Both the position numbers and the translations under genes were made by a program. Shown here piece by piece: positions 31,811 through 40,225 of a DNA stretch of 41,757 bases. The number at the start of each line of letters is the position of its first letter. The stretch's first letter is position 1. Source of the DNA: a virus; IMG/VR virus record IMGVR_UViG_3300025141_009213, positions 1 through 41,757 of that record, one strand, 5' to 3'. The notes under the pieces are model-generated. The model was not told the DNA's origin. It searched no databases and saw only the letters and a list, made by a program, of their open reading frames with translations.

Positions 31811-33011
31811 TGTTAACTGAATCATAGTAAGCTTGATTAGCAGCTTCATTGCGCCTACGTCTTTCTAATTCCATTAGATATCCAGCACCACCTCCGCTTG
31901 TCAAACCTAATACTCCACCTGCTAATGCATTCCTAATTGTCTGTTTAGGATTCAATCCCAGTCTACGTTGAATAGCAGGTGAAGCTCCTAATGTTGTTCC
32001 TGCTAAAGCAGCAGCGAACGGGATAGCAGTTGTTGTAACAGGCAGGCTTCTACCTAAGAACTGTACTTCTGGCCCGTGTATTCCATCTACTGTAGCTTTT
32101 AGAACACCACCTGGAACGAGAGTTACGTCACCGTCAGTTATATCGTAATCCATTGCTTTGTCGTACTTGAATGCTTTATATGCGTTGTACTCACCTTTAG
32201 ATACATCCGGCCTTACCTTCTTAAACTCGTTCCAAGGTAATAGGCCACCAGTCCTACCGAGGATGTATTTAGCAGCGATTTCGCCTAATAGGTTTTCAGT
32301 CATTGTTGCGTCTGCTTCACTCGGCAGTACAGCTTCATAGCCGCCGGATCCACCCATAGGATTCAGCAGGCCGATCCCTGCATTAATAGCTACTCCGGTT
32401 GGTATGGATAAAGCAGCTACATGGCCTGGTGCAAAGTTCCTTTGGTTATAAATATACTCGCCAGTTCCTTTATTTTTTTCGATACCTATACCTCTCTTCC
32501 TTCGACCACTTTCCTTGTCGATTAAATTCATAGCGATCGCTATCTCTTCATCATCTACATTCACTCTTACTGGTCTACCTGTGACTTCATGTGCCACAGG
32601 ACTTGCGCCATATAGTCGTGGGTTGATTTTGTTTAATGCTAACTCCTGCATTACGTTAGCTACTGCCTGTGGTGCATTTAATAGCCACCACAATTCACGG
32701 CTATGATCTTGTGTCAAATCAGCAGCGGCTGTTCCTGCTACCTGACCAGCTTTTCCTATAAAATCATCCTTTAAACCCATACCTTTTTCAATACGGACTT
32801 GTCTATGTGCAGGGTGTGATACCCCCAACATGTCACGCAATCGTCCTAGTAGGGCGTTAGTTCCTAGAGCTGCTTCAATCCTTGGTGCATCTGAATCAGC
32901 ACCCGATGCTTCACGTGCTTCATAGAATACTTTCTGATGATCTGGACGACCTTCACCATAAGCCTCTGAAAGTGCATCTAAAAATCTTTCTCCCCTCTTT
33001 CCTAACATCAC
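31803..33011 (-). CDS. Large membrane-associated virion-like protein, unknown function
   Basis: A 402-residue protein. The N-terminal third is charged and helical (RGERFLDALSEAYGEGRPDH, ALGTNALLGRLRDMLGVSHP). Hydrophobic or Gly-rich stretches are VAALSIPTGVAINAGIGLLN in the middle and PFAAALAGTTLGASPAIQRR plus LAGGVLGLTSGGGAGYLMEL near the C-terminus, the last followed by ERRRRNEAA. It overlaps the upstream gene by four bases (ATGA). Such a layout would suit an ejected internal protein; no known family recognised. Confidence 0.55.
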   Translation of the reverse strand: MMLGKRGERFLDALSEAYGEGRPDHQKVFYEAREASGADSDAPRIEAALGTNALLGRLRDMLGVSHPAHRQVRIEKGMGLKDDFIGKAGQVAGTAAADLTQDHSRELWWLLNAPQAVANVMQELALNKINPRLYGASPVAHEVTGRPVRVNVDDEEIAIAMNLIDKESGRRKRGIGIEKNKGTGEYIYNQRNFAPGHVAALSIPTGVAINAGIGLLNPMGGSGGYEAVLPSEADATMTENLLGEIAAKYILGRTGGLLPWNEFKKVRPDVSKGEYNAYKAFKYDKAMDYDITDGDVTLVPGGVLKATVDGIHGPEVQFLGRSLPVTTTAIPFAAALAGTTLGASPAIQRRLGLNPKQTIRNALAGGVLGLTSGGGAGYLMELERRRRNEAANQAYYDSVNIE

Positions 33012-33499
33012 GCTATCAATCCTTGTTCACGCATGATCTGCTGATAGATCTCTGCTCTTAGACGTTCATAGTCTTCTGCTTGAAGTTTTTCCCATGGAGT
33101 TGTACCTCCACCCTTCGCTCTAAGGATTTGATCGCCTACAGCCATGCCAGCCATATCACCACCATAACCACCTGCAATTTCTGACATCCATAACCCAGCA
33201 CCAGATCTAGCTCTAGGTCCTACTAGCCCTCTAAGTCCTACACCACCTAAGCCACCTCCAATAGCTTGAGTTGTACCTGCAATTAATTTATCTCCTACAT
33301 CCCCTGGTGTAGCTAATCCGCCAACCGTACCGAAGAATACGTCAGGACCAAATTGTGCAATTAGTCCTTCTTTAGTCCAAGGTCCAGTATTATTTACTAT
33401 TCTTTGTCCTGCCTTCCTGAACGTATTCCCTATTTTTCCTGTACCTTTTGTCCCCAGCGCCTTTGCTAACTTTAATATGTTCATTAAAGATCTTGACAT
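33008..33499 (-). CDS. Gly-rich virion-like protein
   Basis: A 163-residue protein with a basic N-terminus (NILKLAKALGTKGTGKIGNT) and a long glycine-rich hydrophobic core (AGTTQAIGGGLGGVGLRGLV, SEIAGGYGGDMAGMAVGD). A charged helical C-terminus follows (LQAEDYERLRAEIYQQIMRE). It overlaps the next gene by four bases. It has the same style as the 166-residue protein downstream. Function unknown. Confidence 0.55.
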   Translation of the reverse strand: MSRSLMNILKLAKALGTKGTGKIGNTFRKAGQRIVNNTGPWTKEGLIAQFGPDVFFGTVGGLATPGDVGDKLIAGTTQAIGGGLGGVGLRGLVGPRARSGAGLWMSEIAGGYGGDMAGMAVGDQILRAKGGGTTPWEKLQAEDYERLRAEIYQQIMREQGLIA

Positions 33500-33564
33500 A
33501 ACTGACTCTCTAAAACACTTTAGTTTGATCCTTTTATTATTTTAGCTATATCCTTTTATAACCT

Positions 33565-33849
33565 TTACGCCAGACCGTTCTCTACTCCATACCAGTCATT
33601 CGTCCCATGTGAATTCGCTAGCATTGCACTCCACTCCTGTTGTTGCCTTTGAGCTTCTGGATCATTCATCAATGCAAGAGCACGTGCTCCTACAGGTCCT
33701 GCCATCCTTGTGTCAGTTGAGCTATCTAGGAAATTAGTCTCTTCAAATGAAGGAATACCCTGTGTTGTAGCTACAGGTCCAGACCCCTTTCTATCCCGCT
33801 GTGCCATGCGACCAGCCTTGATCGCCCCACTAGTGCCGAAATTAGCCAT
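33565..33849 (-). CDS. Small virion-like protein, unknown function
   Basis: A 94-residue protein (MANFGTSGAIKAGRMAQRDR ...) with a basic N-terminus and a helical C-terminal part (ARALALMNDPEAQRQQQEWS). It starts two bases after the stop of the 815-residue gene, so it is probably coupled to it. No motif recognised. Confidence 0.5.
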   Translation of the reverse strand: MANFGTSGAIKAGRMAQRDRKGSGPVATTQGIPSFEETNFLDSSTDTRMAGPVGARALALMNDPEAQRQQQEWSAMLANSHGTNDWYGVENGLA

Positions 33850-33851
33850 CT

Positions 33852-36299
33852 TTAGTACCTCAGCTCTTCTTCTTGATCTTGCCTACGATTATATTCATTG
33901 GCTAGTAACCCTAGTGTACCTAATCCAGTAGCACCTGCTGCTATATAACGTTTCTTACCTCTATGCCAAGGTGGTTGTGAACTAACACCTACTGCTGTAC
34001 GAGTTGGTGGCTTATTCAGAGGTAGTGGGGTTGCTGTTTTTGTTTGCTGCTGCTTTCCGGCCACTCTATTAAGTAGACGAGAATATGCTTCATTGGCAAT
34101 ACCAGTAGTGGGCTTAGGGGCTACTTGCTGTTTTGGATCAGTTTGACGACGTGACCATGCATCATAGTCAAATCCTTCTGTCATATCTACAGAGTTAGGA
34201 TCAATATCTAATGCTGGTGATGTAGCTATTCTCTTAGGTAGTGGACGGCTGCTAGGACCCTTAGTGAGGAAGCCAACTGACTCACCGCGTGATCTAAGTT
34301 CTTTTTTAACATCCTCAGTTAGGCTTGCATTATTTTCTTGGTAATTCCGAACTTTCTGAATATATGCCCTTTGTTCATCTGAATCTACACCTTGATGTTG
34401 AAGAAGTTCGTTTTCACCTCTATAGTAGATAGGTGCATTGCTAGGGAGTTTCAGGTTCTTTCTTGCATACGATTCTTGCTGAATACGTACATCAGTAGGG
34501 TCCATCCCACCTGCTCGCTGCCGTTTTAACTTAGGCTCACCTTCATCAGCAGTTGCGCCGATAAACGGCTTGGATGCATCAGGGTAATCTGGAATTGCTC
34601 TTAGTAACCCTTTAATGTACTTACCTGTATCTTTCATTCTTAGGTTTTCATTGATTTGACCAACTTCAGCAGTGCCTCTTGAACGATCTACAGCTTCTGG
34701 TGCAGCGAATACCAAATCCTTTGGAGATGCAGTAGTTCCTTGTGTCCTACTTTGATAAGCAGCCTTTCTAGCACTTTCATCAGCAAGCTCCAGTTGCCAC
34801 AATGCATTCCTGATACTATCTTCTTCAGTGCTGCTGAATCCTAGTGAATTTAATACTTCTGATGGTCCTGGATTCTCTACATACTTAGGTCTATTAGTTA
34901 ATTCGTCTCTCATGTAGAACCCTTGTCCCTTACTTGCCCTTCCTTCTAATACACCTTGGATAGCGGTATCAAATTCTGCGAATGTTCTTATATTTGCTGG
35001 TGTACTTTGTAGCGTCGGGTAAATACTAGGCTCCTTAGCTCCTAATGCTTGTAGTCTGATTGATAGATCGCTAGTTACTCGACCAATATCTACTTGAGGG
35101 TAGTTACCGAAGTTCAAACCACCGCCACGGTCTTCACCACCGGGGATTGCCTTAGTTACCCAGTCAATTGAAGACTGTGATACTGGTGCGTTAAGAGCTT
35201 GAGCTGTTGTTGGTGTATTTACACCTGAAATTGCTGTTGATGGTGATTCACTTATAGCAATTGGCTCTCCAGTTCTTGGATCTAAGTAGTATCCAGTGAT
35301 TTCGTTATCAGGCAAGCCTGTATTCCAACTACTATCGCTAGCTCCTGGAATACCTTGCCATTCAGCATTACCGAAATTGGATACATCTGAATCTGGAACA
35401 ATCGAGAATGGTGCTTTCGCTTTCACTTGACCAAGTCTTGATATCCTGCCGATACTACGTAATGCATCATCAGCATCGGCACCTTTTCCACCTAATGTGA
35501 ACCTTGAAGCGATACTTTGGGCCTCATCAGCAGCTCTTTGATAGTTTTCCTTCGCTATTGCATCATTGAAACGGCGATTATCATTAATCACCATATCTCT
35601 CACTAGAGATCGTTCAGCACCGCGTTGTACTTTTCCATATTGAAGTGAATCGATAAGACGACGCTCTACTTCAGCTGTTTCAGGTGGCAATGCTGCGTAT
35701 CCAACTTCAGCAATCTTTACTTGTAGCCTATTCAGTGCATCTTGTACACCACCTGTGCCTAAATTCTCCCGACTTCTAGCTTCATTGCGAATTAGCTTCT
35801 CCCTATCATTCATATCATCGGGTGATAGCAATCCTGCTTCAATTTTTCCTTCTCGATCAGCAGCATAACTAGAAGTTAGTCCACTGATTCCTCCAGGAGT
35901 GCGTGCATCTTTGTCGAATCCGCCCCATTGCTGGAAATCGCTCTGATCTTGGCCCCAAATCTCAGCTTCTTTGAATCTTTCTTCCAAAGAATTGGGATCT
36001 TTCATCTCACCACGGTGACGAACTCCTTCACTTTGCTTTTTCAGTGCAGAATCGGCGCTAATTCTCTTTCTATTAGTAATTTCTGCCGTTTCAGGAGTAA
36101 ATTCAAGAGCCTCATTTAGAGAATTCTGTGCATATCCCTGTATATCAGTGACACCTTGCCGCTGAAAGTACTTCATCAGCATATCTATGGTCTGCTCAGG
36201 CGTATATCCTTCCTTAATACCACTTGCTGCCATGTTGGCACCACGTAGGATCAATTCAGTTTCACTTAGTTTCTTTCGATTCTTTGGTTCGTACGCCAC
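33852..36299 (-). CDS. 815-residue internal/ejection-type protein, unknown function
   Basis: It starts with GTG at 36299; the next Met is residue 23. Largely hydrophilic, with many helical, charged segments (EERFKEAEIWGQDQSDFQQW, ALNRLQVKIAEVGYAALPPE, AEVERRLIDSLQYGKVQRGA) and no catalytic motif I can name. The C-terminus has a single hydrophobic segment (YIAAGATGLGTLGLLANEY) preceded by basic HRGKKR and followed by charged residues, so it may be a C-terminal membrane anchor. It is the longest protein of the 29-38 kb run. Size, hydrophilicity and company fit internal virion proteins of short-tailed phages; this is inference. Confidence 0.55.
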   Translation of the reverse strand: MAYEPKNRKKLSETELILRGANMAASGIKEGYTPEQTIDMLMKYFQRQGVTDIQGYAQNSLNEALEFTPETAEITNRKRISADSALKKQSEGVRHRGEMKDPNSLEERFKEAEIWGQDQSDFQQWGGFDKDARTPGGISGLTSSYAADREGKIEAGLLSPDDMNDREKLIRNEARSRENLGTGGVQDALNRLQVKIAEVGYAALPPETAEVERRLIDSLQYGKVQRGAERSLVRDMVINDNRRFNDAIAKENYQRAADEAQSIASRFTLGGKGADADDALRSIGRISRLGQVKAKAPFSIVPDSDVSNFGNAEWQGIPGASDSSWNTGLPDNEITGYYLDPRTGEPIAISESPSTAISGVNTPTTAQALNAPVSQSSIDWVTKAIPGGEDRGGGLNFGNYPQVDIGRVTSDLSIRLQALGAKEPSIYPTLQSTPANIRTFAEFDTAIQGVLEGRASKGQGFYMRDELTNRPKYVENPGPSEVLNSLGFSSTEEDSIRNALWQLELADESARKAAYQSRTQGTTASPKDLVFAAPEAVDRSRGTAEVGQINENLRMKDTGKYIKGLLRAIPDYPDASKPFIGATADEGEPKLKRQRAGGMDPTDVRIQQESYARKNLKLPSNAPIYYRGENELLQHQGVDSDEQRAYIQKVRNYQENNASLTEDVKKELRSRGESVGFLTKGPSSRPLPKRIATSPALDIDPNSVDMTEGFDYDAWSRRQTDPKQQVAPKPTTGIANEAYSRLLNRVAGKQQQTKTATPLPLNKPPTRTAVGVSSQPPWHRGKKRYIAAGATGLGTLGLLANEYNRRQDQEEELRY

Positions 36300-36354
36300 A
36301 TTATTAAATATATACTTACCACTATTGTAGATATTTTTCTGCTTCTACTTTATC

Positions 36355-37602
36355 CTACTGTTGCTTGAGATATTGCTTGAATGCTTGGGGATATTCGACA
36401 ATCAATTCTTCGCTATTAAGTGGCCATAAAGGAACGTCTTCCGTTCCTCCGTAAACCTCGCCACTCCAGCCGGGTTTCCAGTTAACGTCTGGAGTGGAGT
36501 AACTCTCAGGAAGTACCGTTTCCCAGTCAGTTCCCCAGTCAGTCGGTTGATCCCCCTCCTGGGCTTCAAAACCATTATCCAGATTATTTAACCCTTTTTC
36601 TATAAATGCAATTGCCTGTTGTCTAGCAGTACCTTCGCCATCAATTAGATCAGTAGGAATAGCTTCTAATTTGCCGTCCGCATTCTCAGCCCAATACTTA
36701 CCACTTGCATATAGAAGTCCTTTACTCTCCTCATCATCACGGAGAGCCTGTAGTCCAGTCTTTGGCTGAGACGAAGGTAGTACTGTGTCATAAAATCCAG
36801 TACTCAGGTCTACATCATTAAACCCTACTCCTGCTGGTAAATCTTCAGTATAAAAATCGGGATTTAAATCCATCGAGCTATATGGAGATCTATCATATGA
36901 TGGAAGCACACTAGAATCTAGCTGAGTGTTCCATTTTATATTATCAGCTGCATCATTCTCACCTTGCTGCCAATTATAGATTTGATCTAACTTTTTTAAG
37001 CCTTTGTTTAACCCTCCATAAGCTTCAGCTAGTGTTGTTGGTAAAGACTCTGGAGTCGGTGTAGGTGGTGCTTCAGGTGTAGGTGTAGGTGTAGGTGTAA
37101 GTGGTGATGTAGGTGTAGGTGTAAGTGGCGGCAGTATAGGCGCAGGTGGTGGTGTAGGTGATGAAGTCTCTACATCGTCAGTTTTCGTCTGATATTTGGC
37201 GGAAGTCGGATCGAAGTGATCGGATAGCGCTTTTGGTATTCCAAACCAATGGTCATCTGGATTGCTAGGTGTTCTTGTTTGGCTATTCTTCTCATGTCTA
37301 GTACTGCTAAGATCTGTATTCCAATTTGTTAACGGCATTGGCGTTTGCTGCCTTCTGTCAACTTCTTGTTCATATCTAGTTATATGTCCTCCACTTTTCC
37401 AGTCTGGATGATCCGCGCCCATCACTTCGCCTGTATTTACGTCTTTAACAACAGGCATGCCGTCTATTTCAGCCATTATCACGTCTTTGCCAGATTCTAA
37501 ACGGGTCATTCCCGTATGAGGGTCAAAACCATTATGTTTATACCTACGCCCCACATCATTAAGTGCCCAATCAGGTAAACCGTTCCACCACTTATCTGCC
37601 AT
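36355..37602 (-). CDS. Pro/Thr-linker virion-like protein with GENDAA motif
   Basis: About 415 residues from the ATG at 37602 (MADKWWNGLPDWALND); a GTG at 37614 in frame is an alternative. The N-terminal ~150 residues contain repeated Trp (WWNGLPDW, HPDWKSGGH). A proline-threonine linker (LTPTPTSPLTPTPTPTPEA) follows, then DQIYNWQQGENDAADN, matching DQFYNYQPGENDAAGN of the 822-residue protein. The acidic C-terminus is Trp-rich (QPTDWGTDWETVLPE, VNWKPGWSG). The linker implies two separately folded parts. Function unknown. Confidence 0.55.
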   Translation of the reverse strand: MADKWWNGLPDWALNDVGRRYKHNGFDPHTGMTRLESGKDVIMAEIDGMPVVKDVNTGEVMGADHPDWKSGGHITRYEQEVDRRQQTPMPLTNWNTDLSSTRHEKNSQTRTPSNPDDHWFGIPKALSDHFDPTSAKYQTKTDDVETSSPTPPPAPILPPLTPTPTSPLTPTPTPTPEAPPTPTPESLPTTLAEAYGGLNKGLKKLDQIYNWQQGENDAADNIKWNTQLDSSVLPSYDRSPYSSMDLNPDFYTEDLPAGVGFNDVDLSTGFYDTVLPSSQPKTGLQALRDDEESKGLLYASGKYWAENADGKLEAIPTDLIDGEGTARQQAIAFIEKGLNNLDNGFEAQEGDQPTDWGTDWETVLPESYSTPDVNWKPGWSGEVYGGTEDVPLWPLNSEELIVEYPQAFKQYLKQQ

Positions 37603-37634
37603 AGCTCTACTCACTTTTTACTTGTATATCTTTA

Positions 37635-37641
37635 TATTCTA
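37635..37641 (-). promoter_or_regulatory. TAGAATATAAAG motif, candidate -10 element
   Basis: Minus-strand TAGAATA, 33 bases before the ATG at 37602 (21 before the GTG alternative). Confidence 0.35.
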
Positions 37642-37738
37642 CAAATTTTATAATTCACCAGAAATAAGCACCGCTCTCACTAATTAAATCCTTTTTACCC
37701 ATTACCCATAGCTGTTCCTTGCTGTACAACACCGTTAT

Positions 37739-38524
37739 TTACATAGCACGTTTTTTTAATACCTTACGGCTTATGTAATCGTTTGAATCTGTATCACCAT
37801 AAGTTAACTCTGTAACACCCCAATCACCTTTAAGTGGATTGAAGTTCTTCTTAAACATCTGTACTCTATTTAAGGCTTCTTGTATTGCATAGTTGTGGTT
37901 TGGATTTCCTTGTTTCCATTGTGCATCTGTTGAATCAATACTCGGCGATGGGCCATATTGCTCTCTTTTATACGCCGGACTTAATGATCCTAAAACCGCA
38001 TCAGTGCCGGTATTCCTACTCCTTATACCGTCATATATTGCTGTATGTTCCCCTAAGGTTTTCCCAGTCGTAGTCTGTAACACAGTGCTGTATATATCAA
38101 AAAGATCATTCCCCGTATCAGCAAGTGCTACTCCTTGACCTCCCGGTATGAAACCAGCAAGCTTTGACCCAAATTTCTTTACACCTGTTTTCGCCATCTT
38201 CTTCCCAAGTGCATCCATTATCTCATCTATTACAAATTCTCTTCCTTTAGAGCCAGTAACATTTCCAGTTAATGTAGCAGCTACTCCAGGTATATTACCC
38301 GTTACTAAATCATCTTGTGTAGCGGCAGTTCTAGATACTGCTTTATCTACTACTCTTCCACCACCCCAGCCTGGTACAACAGCCTTCTGTATATCTCTTA
38401 TGACTTCACCGCCTAAATTGCCCAGATCTAATGGAGCACCGCCCGGTAAAACTCCACCAATCGTACTGTCGAATGAATTATATCCACTTTTCAATCCTTC
38501 TCTTATTTTATTGAGCCAATCCAT
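37739..38524 (-). CDS. Hypothetical virion-like protein, first gene of the minus-strand block
   Basis: A 261-residue protein with a Gly-rich N-terminal half (NSFDSTIGGVLPGGAPLDLG, AVVPGWGGGRVVDKAV), a basic middle (LGKKMAKTGVKKFGSKLAGF) and a mixed C-terminus ending VLKKRAM. It has no recognised domain. It is the first minus-strand gene beside the divergent non-coding region, with a TAGAATAG motif 25 bases upstream. About 125 bases separate it from the next gene downstream. Confidence 0.5.
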   Translation of the reverse strand: MDWLNKIREGLKSGYNSFDSTIGGVLPGGAPLDLGNLGGEVIRDIQKAVVPGWGGGRVVDKAVSRTAATQDDLVTGNIPGVAATLTGNVTGSKGREFVIDEIMDALGKKMAKTGVKKFGSKLAGFIPGGQGVALADTGNDLFDIYSTVLQTTTGKTLGEHTAIYDGIRSRNTGTDAVLGSLSPAYKREQYGPSPSIDSTDAQWKQGNPNHNYAIQEALNRVQMFKKNFNPLKGDWGVTELTYGDTDSNDYISRKVLKKRAM

Positions 38525-38548
38525 TTCACTACTACAGTTACTATCTAT

Positions 38549-38556
38549 CTATTCTA
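38549..38556 (-). promoter_or_regulatory. TAGAATAG motif, candidate -10 for the 29-38 kb gene run
   Basis: Minus-strand TAGAATAG followed by ATAGATAGTAACTG, 25 bases before the ATG at 38524 at the edge of the divergent region. Confidence 0.45.
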
Positions 38557-39045
38557 TCGAGCACCGCACAACCACACTTAGCAGCGTGTTTCTCTTACCC
38601 TTTCTAAATTAATTCCCTATAGGGGGATACAGGGGGATTAAAAAAGGGGATATATAGAAAACTACGGTAGCGGGTGCGGTTTTGTGCTGACTCCACGAAC
38701 TCTTGAAAATCAGCACCCCGTTTTTCGTTAAATGGGAGGTGCACAGCCATAAGACATAGTGGTATTTACTTAGTGGTTACGAATCACAAAAAATGCCCTA
38801 TATAGGCCCAAAAATGTTAAAAAATTTTACTAATTTCACAGGGCCATGCTCATTGCCAAAAGTCCCCCTATAGGACCCTAAAAATGCCACAGGATTTTCG
38901 ACGGGTCTAATACCCTCAGTTCCCCCGAAGGCGGTCAAACAAAAAAATAAGAGGCTTTAACAGTTGTTAAGCCACGCTTGTTTGCTTCGCTTGTTTGATA
39001 ACTGATGTGTATTCAACAACCGTTGTTCGCGCGTGAGAACACGCG

Positions 39046-39158
39046 CTCACGTTTGTAACCTCGCGTTTTAACGCTCGCGTATTAACAGCCGAGCAGATGT
39101 TCGTTCACTTTGTTCACTCACGTTTGCTAACGCGTGTTTCAACGCTCGTGTTTCACAC
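39046..39158 (+). repeat. Imperfect direct repeat, two ~42-base copies
   Basis: 39046-39087 and 39117-39158 both run CTCACGTTTG(C)TAAC ... AACGCTCG(C/T)GT ... ACA, with a few mismatches and one-base shifts. Confidence 0.6.
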
Positions 39159-39515
39159 TCGCTGTCTCAACCGCCTTGCGCGTGTCACTTATAACTGTCA
39201 CACATTCGTGTTACATATGTTTACCACGCGCTTAAACCTTCGTCATCTACTGTTATCTACTGCCATATTGGGAGTTTATAACACTCGGGATGCGAATGTT
39301 TATAACTTAAGTAACTTTAAGTCTCTACAGGTATTGCACCTCCACTGCTACCAGTATTTACGCCTACCGCGTTGGACGTCGCTACGATTGTAAGATGGTT
39401 ATAGTTACTAACTATGCCTTATTGCCAGATTTATATCTGCGCCCCCACTCCACGCTTATTAACTATTGAGCCATCAATCAGTTACATCCCTTGCACACTT
39501 AACCCGTATAAGTAT

Positions 39516-39605
39516 ATGGATCCATTTATCATTGCATTTTGCATGTATGCCATAGTACTACTGTGGCTATGGAATCCGAACCCTCCCATGGGTCCGAAGG
39601 GATGA
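39516..39605 (+). CDS. Possible 29-residue membrane peptide
   Basis: The ORF starting at 39516 encodes MDPFIIAFCMYAIVLLWLWN followed by a proline-rich end (PNPPMGPKG): one clear transmembrane helix. It resembles the small membrane peptides of the downstream array (for example MDLLVYIAIL at 41377) but lacks the hairpin and box module. No Shine-Dalgarno sequence. Coding status uncertain; a longer in-frame start exists at 39414. Confidence 0.35.
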   Translation: MDPFIIAFCMYAIVLLWLWNPNPPMGPKG

Positions 39606-39739
39606 TGTCGCGGGGAGATCATGCGGCTACGCCGTCGCAGAATGATTATGCGGCTTCGCCGTGGCGGCTGATATTTATTAAATAGGGAACCGTATATATA
39701 AATGAGCAGCCATATAAATCAGCAGCAATCCTAATCCTC
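39606..39739 (+). other. Short intergenic region with paired hairpins and TATAAATNAGCAGC repeats
   Basis: Contains two copies of ATGCGGCT(A/T)CGCCGT, each able to fold (CGGC-TAC-GCCG and CGGC-TTC-GCCG). It also has two direct copies, 16 bases apart, of TATAAAT(G/C)AGCAGC at 39697-39710 and 39713-39726. A third relative, TATAAATCAGCACC, is the leader of the 21-residue cassette gene at 41363-41376. Confidence 0.5.
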
Positions 39740-39755
39740 ACCACCTATCGGTGGT
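39740..39755 (+). terminator. Cassette hairpin 1
   Basis: ACCACC-TATC-GGTGGT followed by TATATTT. First hairpin of the array, a six-pair stem with four-base loop. Confidence 0.7.
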
Positions 39756-39776
39756 TATATTTCACTGTGTTATTTA
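39755..39776 (+). promoter_or_regulatory. Conserved box 1
   Basis: Reads TATATTTCACTGTGTTATTTA. It differs from the consensus TTATTTCACTGTGTTCTTT at one core base and in the T-tract. It ends 14 bases before the ATG at 39791. Confidence 0.7.
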
Positions 39777-39790
39777 TTCAAATTCACAAG

Positions 39791-39988
39791 ATGTTCACTG
39801 TCTCTTACGATGTATTCGCCTGTGACGATCATCAGCCTGAACGTATAATCCGTGGCTTCACGGACTTCGTAGAAGCTGTCAAGTACTGGGCTGATTGCTC
39901 AGAAACTGAAGATAACTGTCATTTTCTATATACACCCGTTATCTCCATGGAAAAACTTCCGGAATACTCCGAAGCTATTCCCTTCTGA
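39791..39988 (+). CDS. Cassette protein 1, 65 residues, unknown function
   Basis: MFTVSYDVFACDDHQPERII ... LPEYSEAIPF. A small soluble acidic protein with three Cys, predicted mixed alpha/beta. The ATG at 39791 is chosen over an in-frame ATG at 39767, because the latter lies inside the conserved box and all other array genes begin 11-15 bases after their box. No Shine-Dalgarno sequence. Confidence 0.65.
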   Translation: MFTVSYDVFACDDHQPERIIRGFTDFVEAVKYWADCSETEDNCHFLYTPVISMEKLPEYSEAIPF

Positions 39989-39997
39989 ATACCCAAT

Positions 39998-40013
39998 CCC
40001 TCCTCACGGAGGG
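39998..40013 (+). terminator. Cassette hairpin 2
   Basis: CCCTCC-TCAC-GGAGGG, a perfect six-pair stem, followed by TTTATTT. Starts nine bases after the preceding stop codon. Confidence 0.8.
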
Positions 40014-40034
40014 TTTATTTCACTGCGTTCTTTA
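40014..40034 (+). promoter_or_regulatory. Conserved box 2
   Basis: Matches the consensus except CACTGCG for CACTGTG. Followed by the leader ATGAATTTAATCTC and the ATG at 40048. Confidence 0.75.
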
Positions 40035-40047
40035 TGAATTTAATCTC

Positions 40048-40200
40048 ATGATAGTTCTATTCTGGGATCAAGATACTCAAAATACTGAGTATCGCGAACT
40101 TGTGGGACATGATGCGGATGGAAGGCCTATCTATGAAGCTTGCTTCTTAGGACCTGCTCACCGCTCTTATCATGAGTTCCACATTAATCACGATGATTGA
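40048..40200 (+). CDS. Cassette protein 2, 50 residues, unknown function
   Basis: MIVLFWDQDTQNTEYRELVG then HDADGRPIYEACFLGPAHRS, ending HEFHINHDD. Small, acidic and His-rich near the end, soluble. Its ATG overlaps the stop of a five-codon upstream reading frame in the leader (ATGAATTTAATCTCATGA), which may be chance. Too short for standard gene-length cutoffs. Confidence 0.6.
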   Translation: MIVLFWDQDTQNTEYRELVGHDADGRPIYEACFLGPAHRSYHEFHINHDD

Positions 40201-40209
40201 TGAGATTAT

Positions 40210-40225
40210 GCCCGCTAACGCGGGC
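40210..40225 (+). terminator. Cassette hairpin 3
   Basis: GCCCGC-TAAC-GCGGGC, a perfect six-pair stem, followed by TTTATTT. Nine bases after the preceding stop. Confidence 0.8.

Larger units (their letters stand above)
38525..39515. other. Divergent, mostly non-coding region with short repeats (possible control or replication region)
   Basis: No convincing gene in about 1 kb. It separates the minus-strand virion genes from the plus-strand small-gene array. It holds GGGGGAT-type direct repeats at 38624-38652, two related blocks built on CCCTATA(TA)GG followed by AAAAATG (about 38793 and 38867), and a hairpin GGCTTTAACAGTTGTTAAGCC-like at about 38955. It also has an AACAACCGTTGTT palindrome (39014-39026), a perfect GCGCGTG-AGAA-CACGCGC hairpin (39029-39046) and a 42-base imperfect direct repeat. 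Base use around 39000-39230 (many CGC/GCG/CTCG words) is unlike the neighbours. Origin, promoter or processing functions are possible; none is shown. Confidence 0.5.

Noticed and set aside
39097-39393. A 98-codon open frame in the divergent region
   Set aside because: Composition (many His, Leu, Thr, Arg; FVHFVHSRLL, HLHCYQYLRL) looks like translated repeat DNA. No ribosome site, no box and no hairpin.
39617-39675. Paired CGGC..GCCG hairpins considered as a tRNA
   Set aside because: No acceptor, T-loop or anticodon arrangement can be drawn. No tRNA or rRNA gene was seen anywhere in the window.
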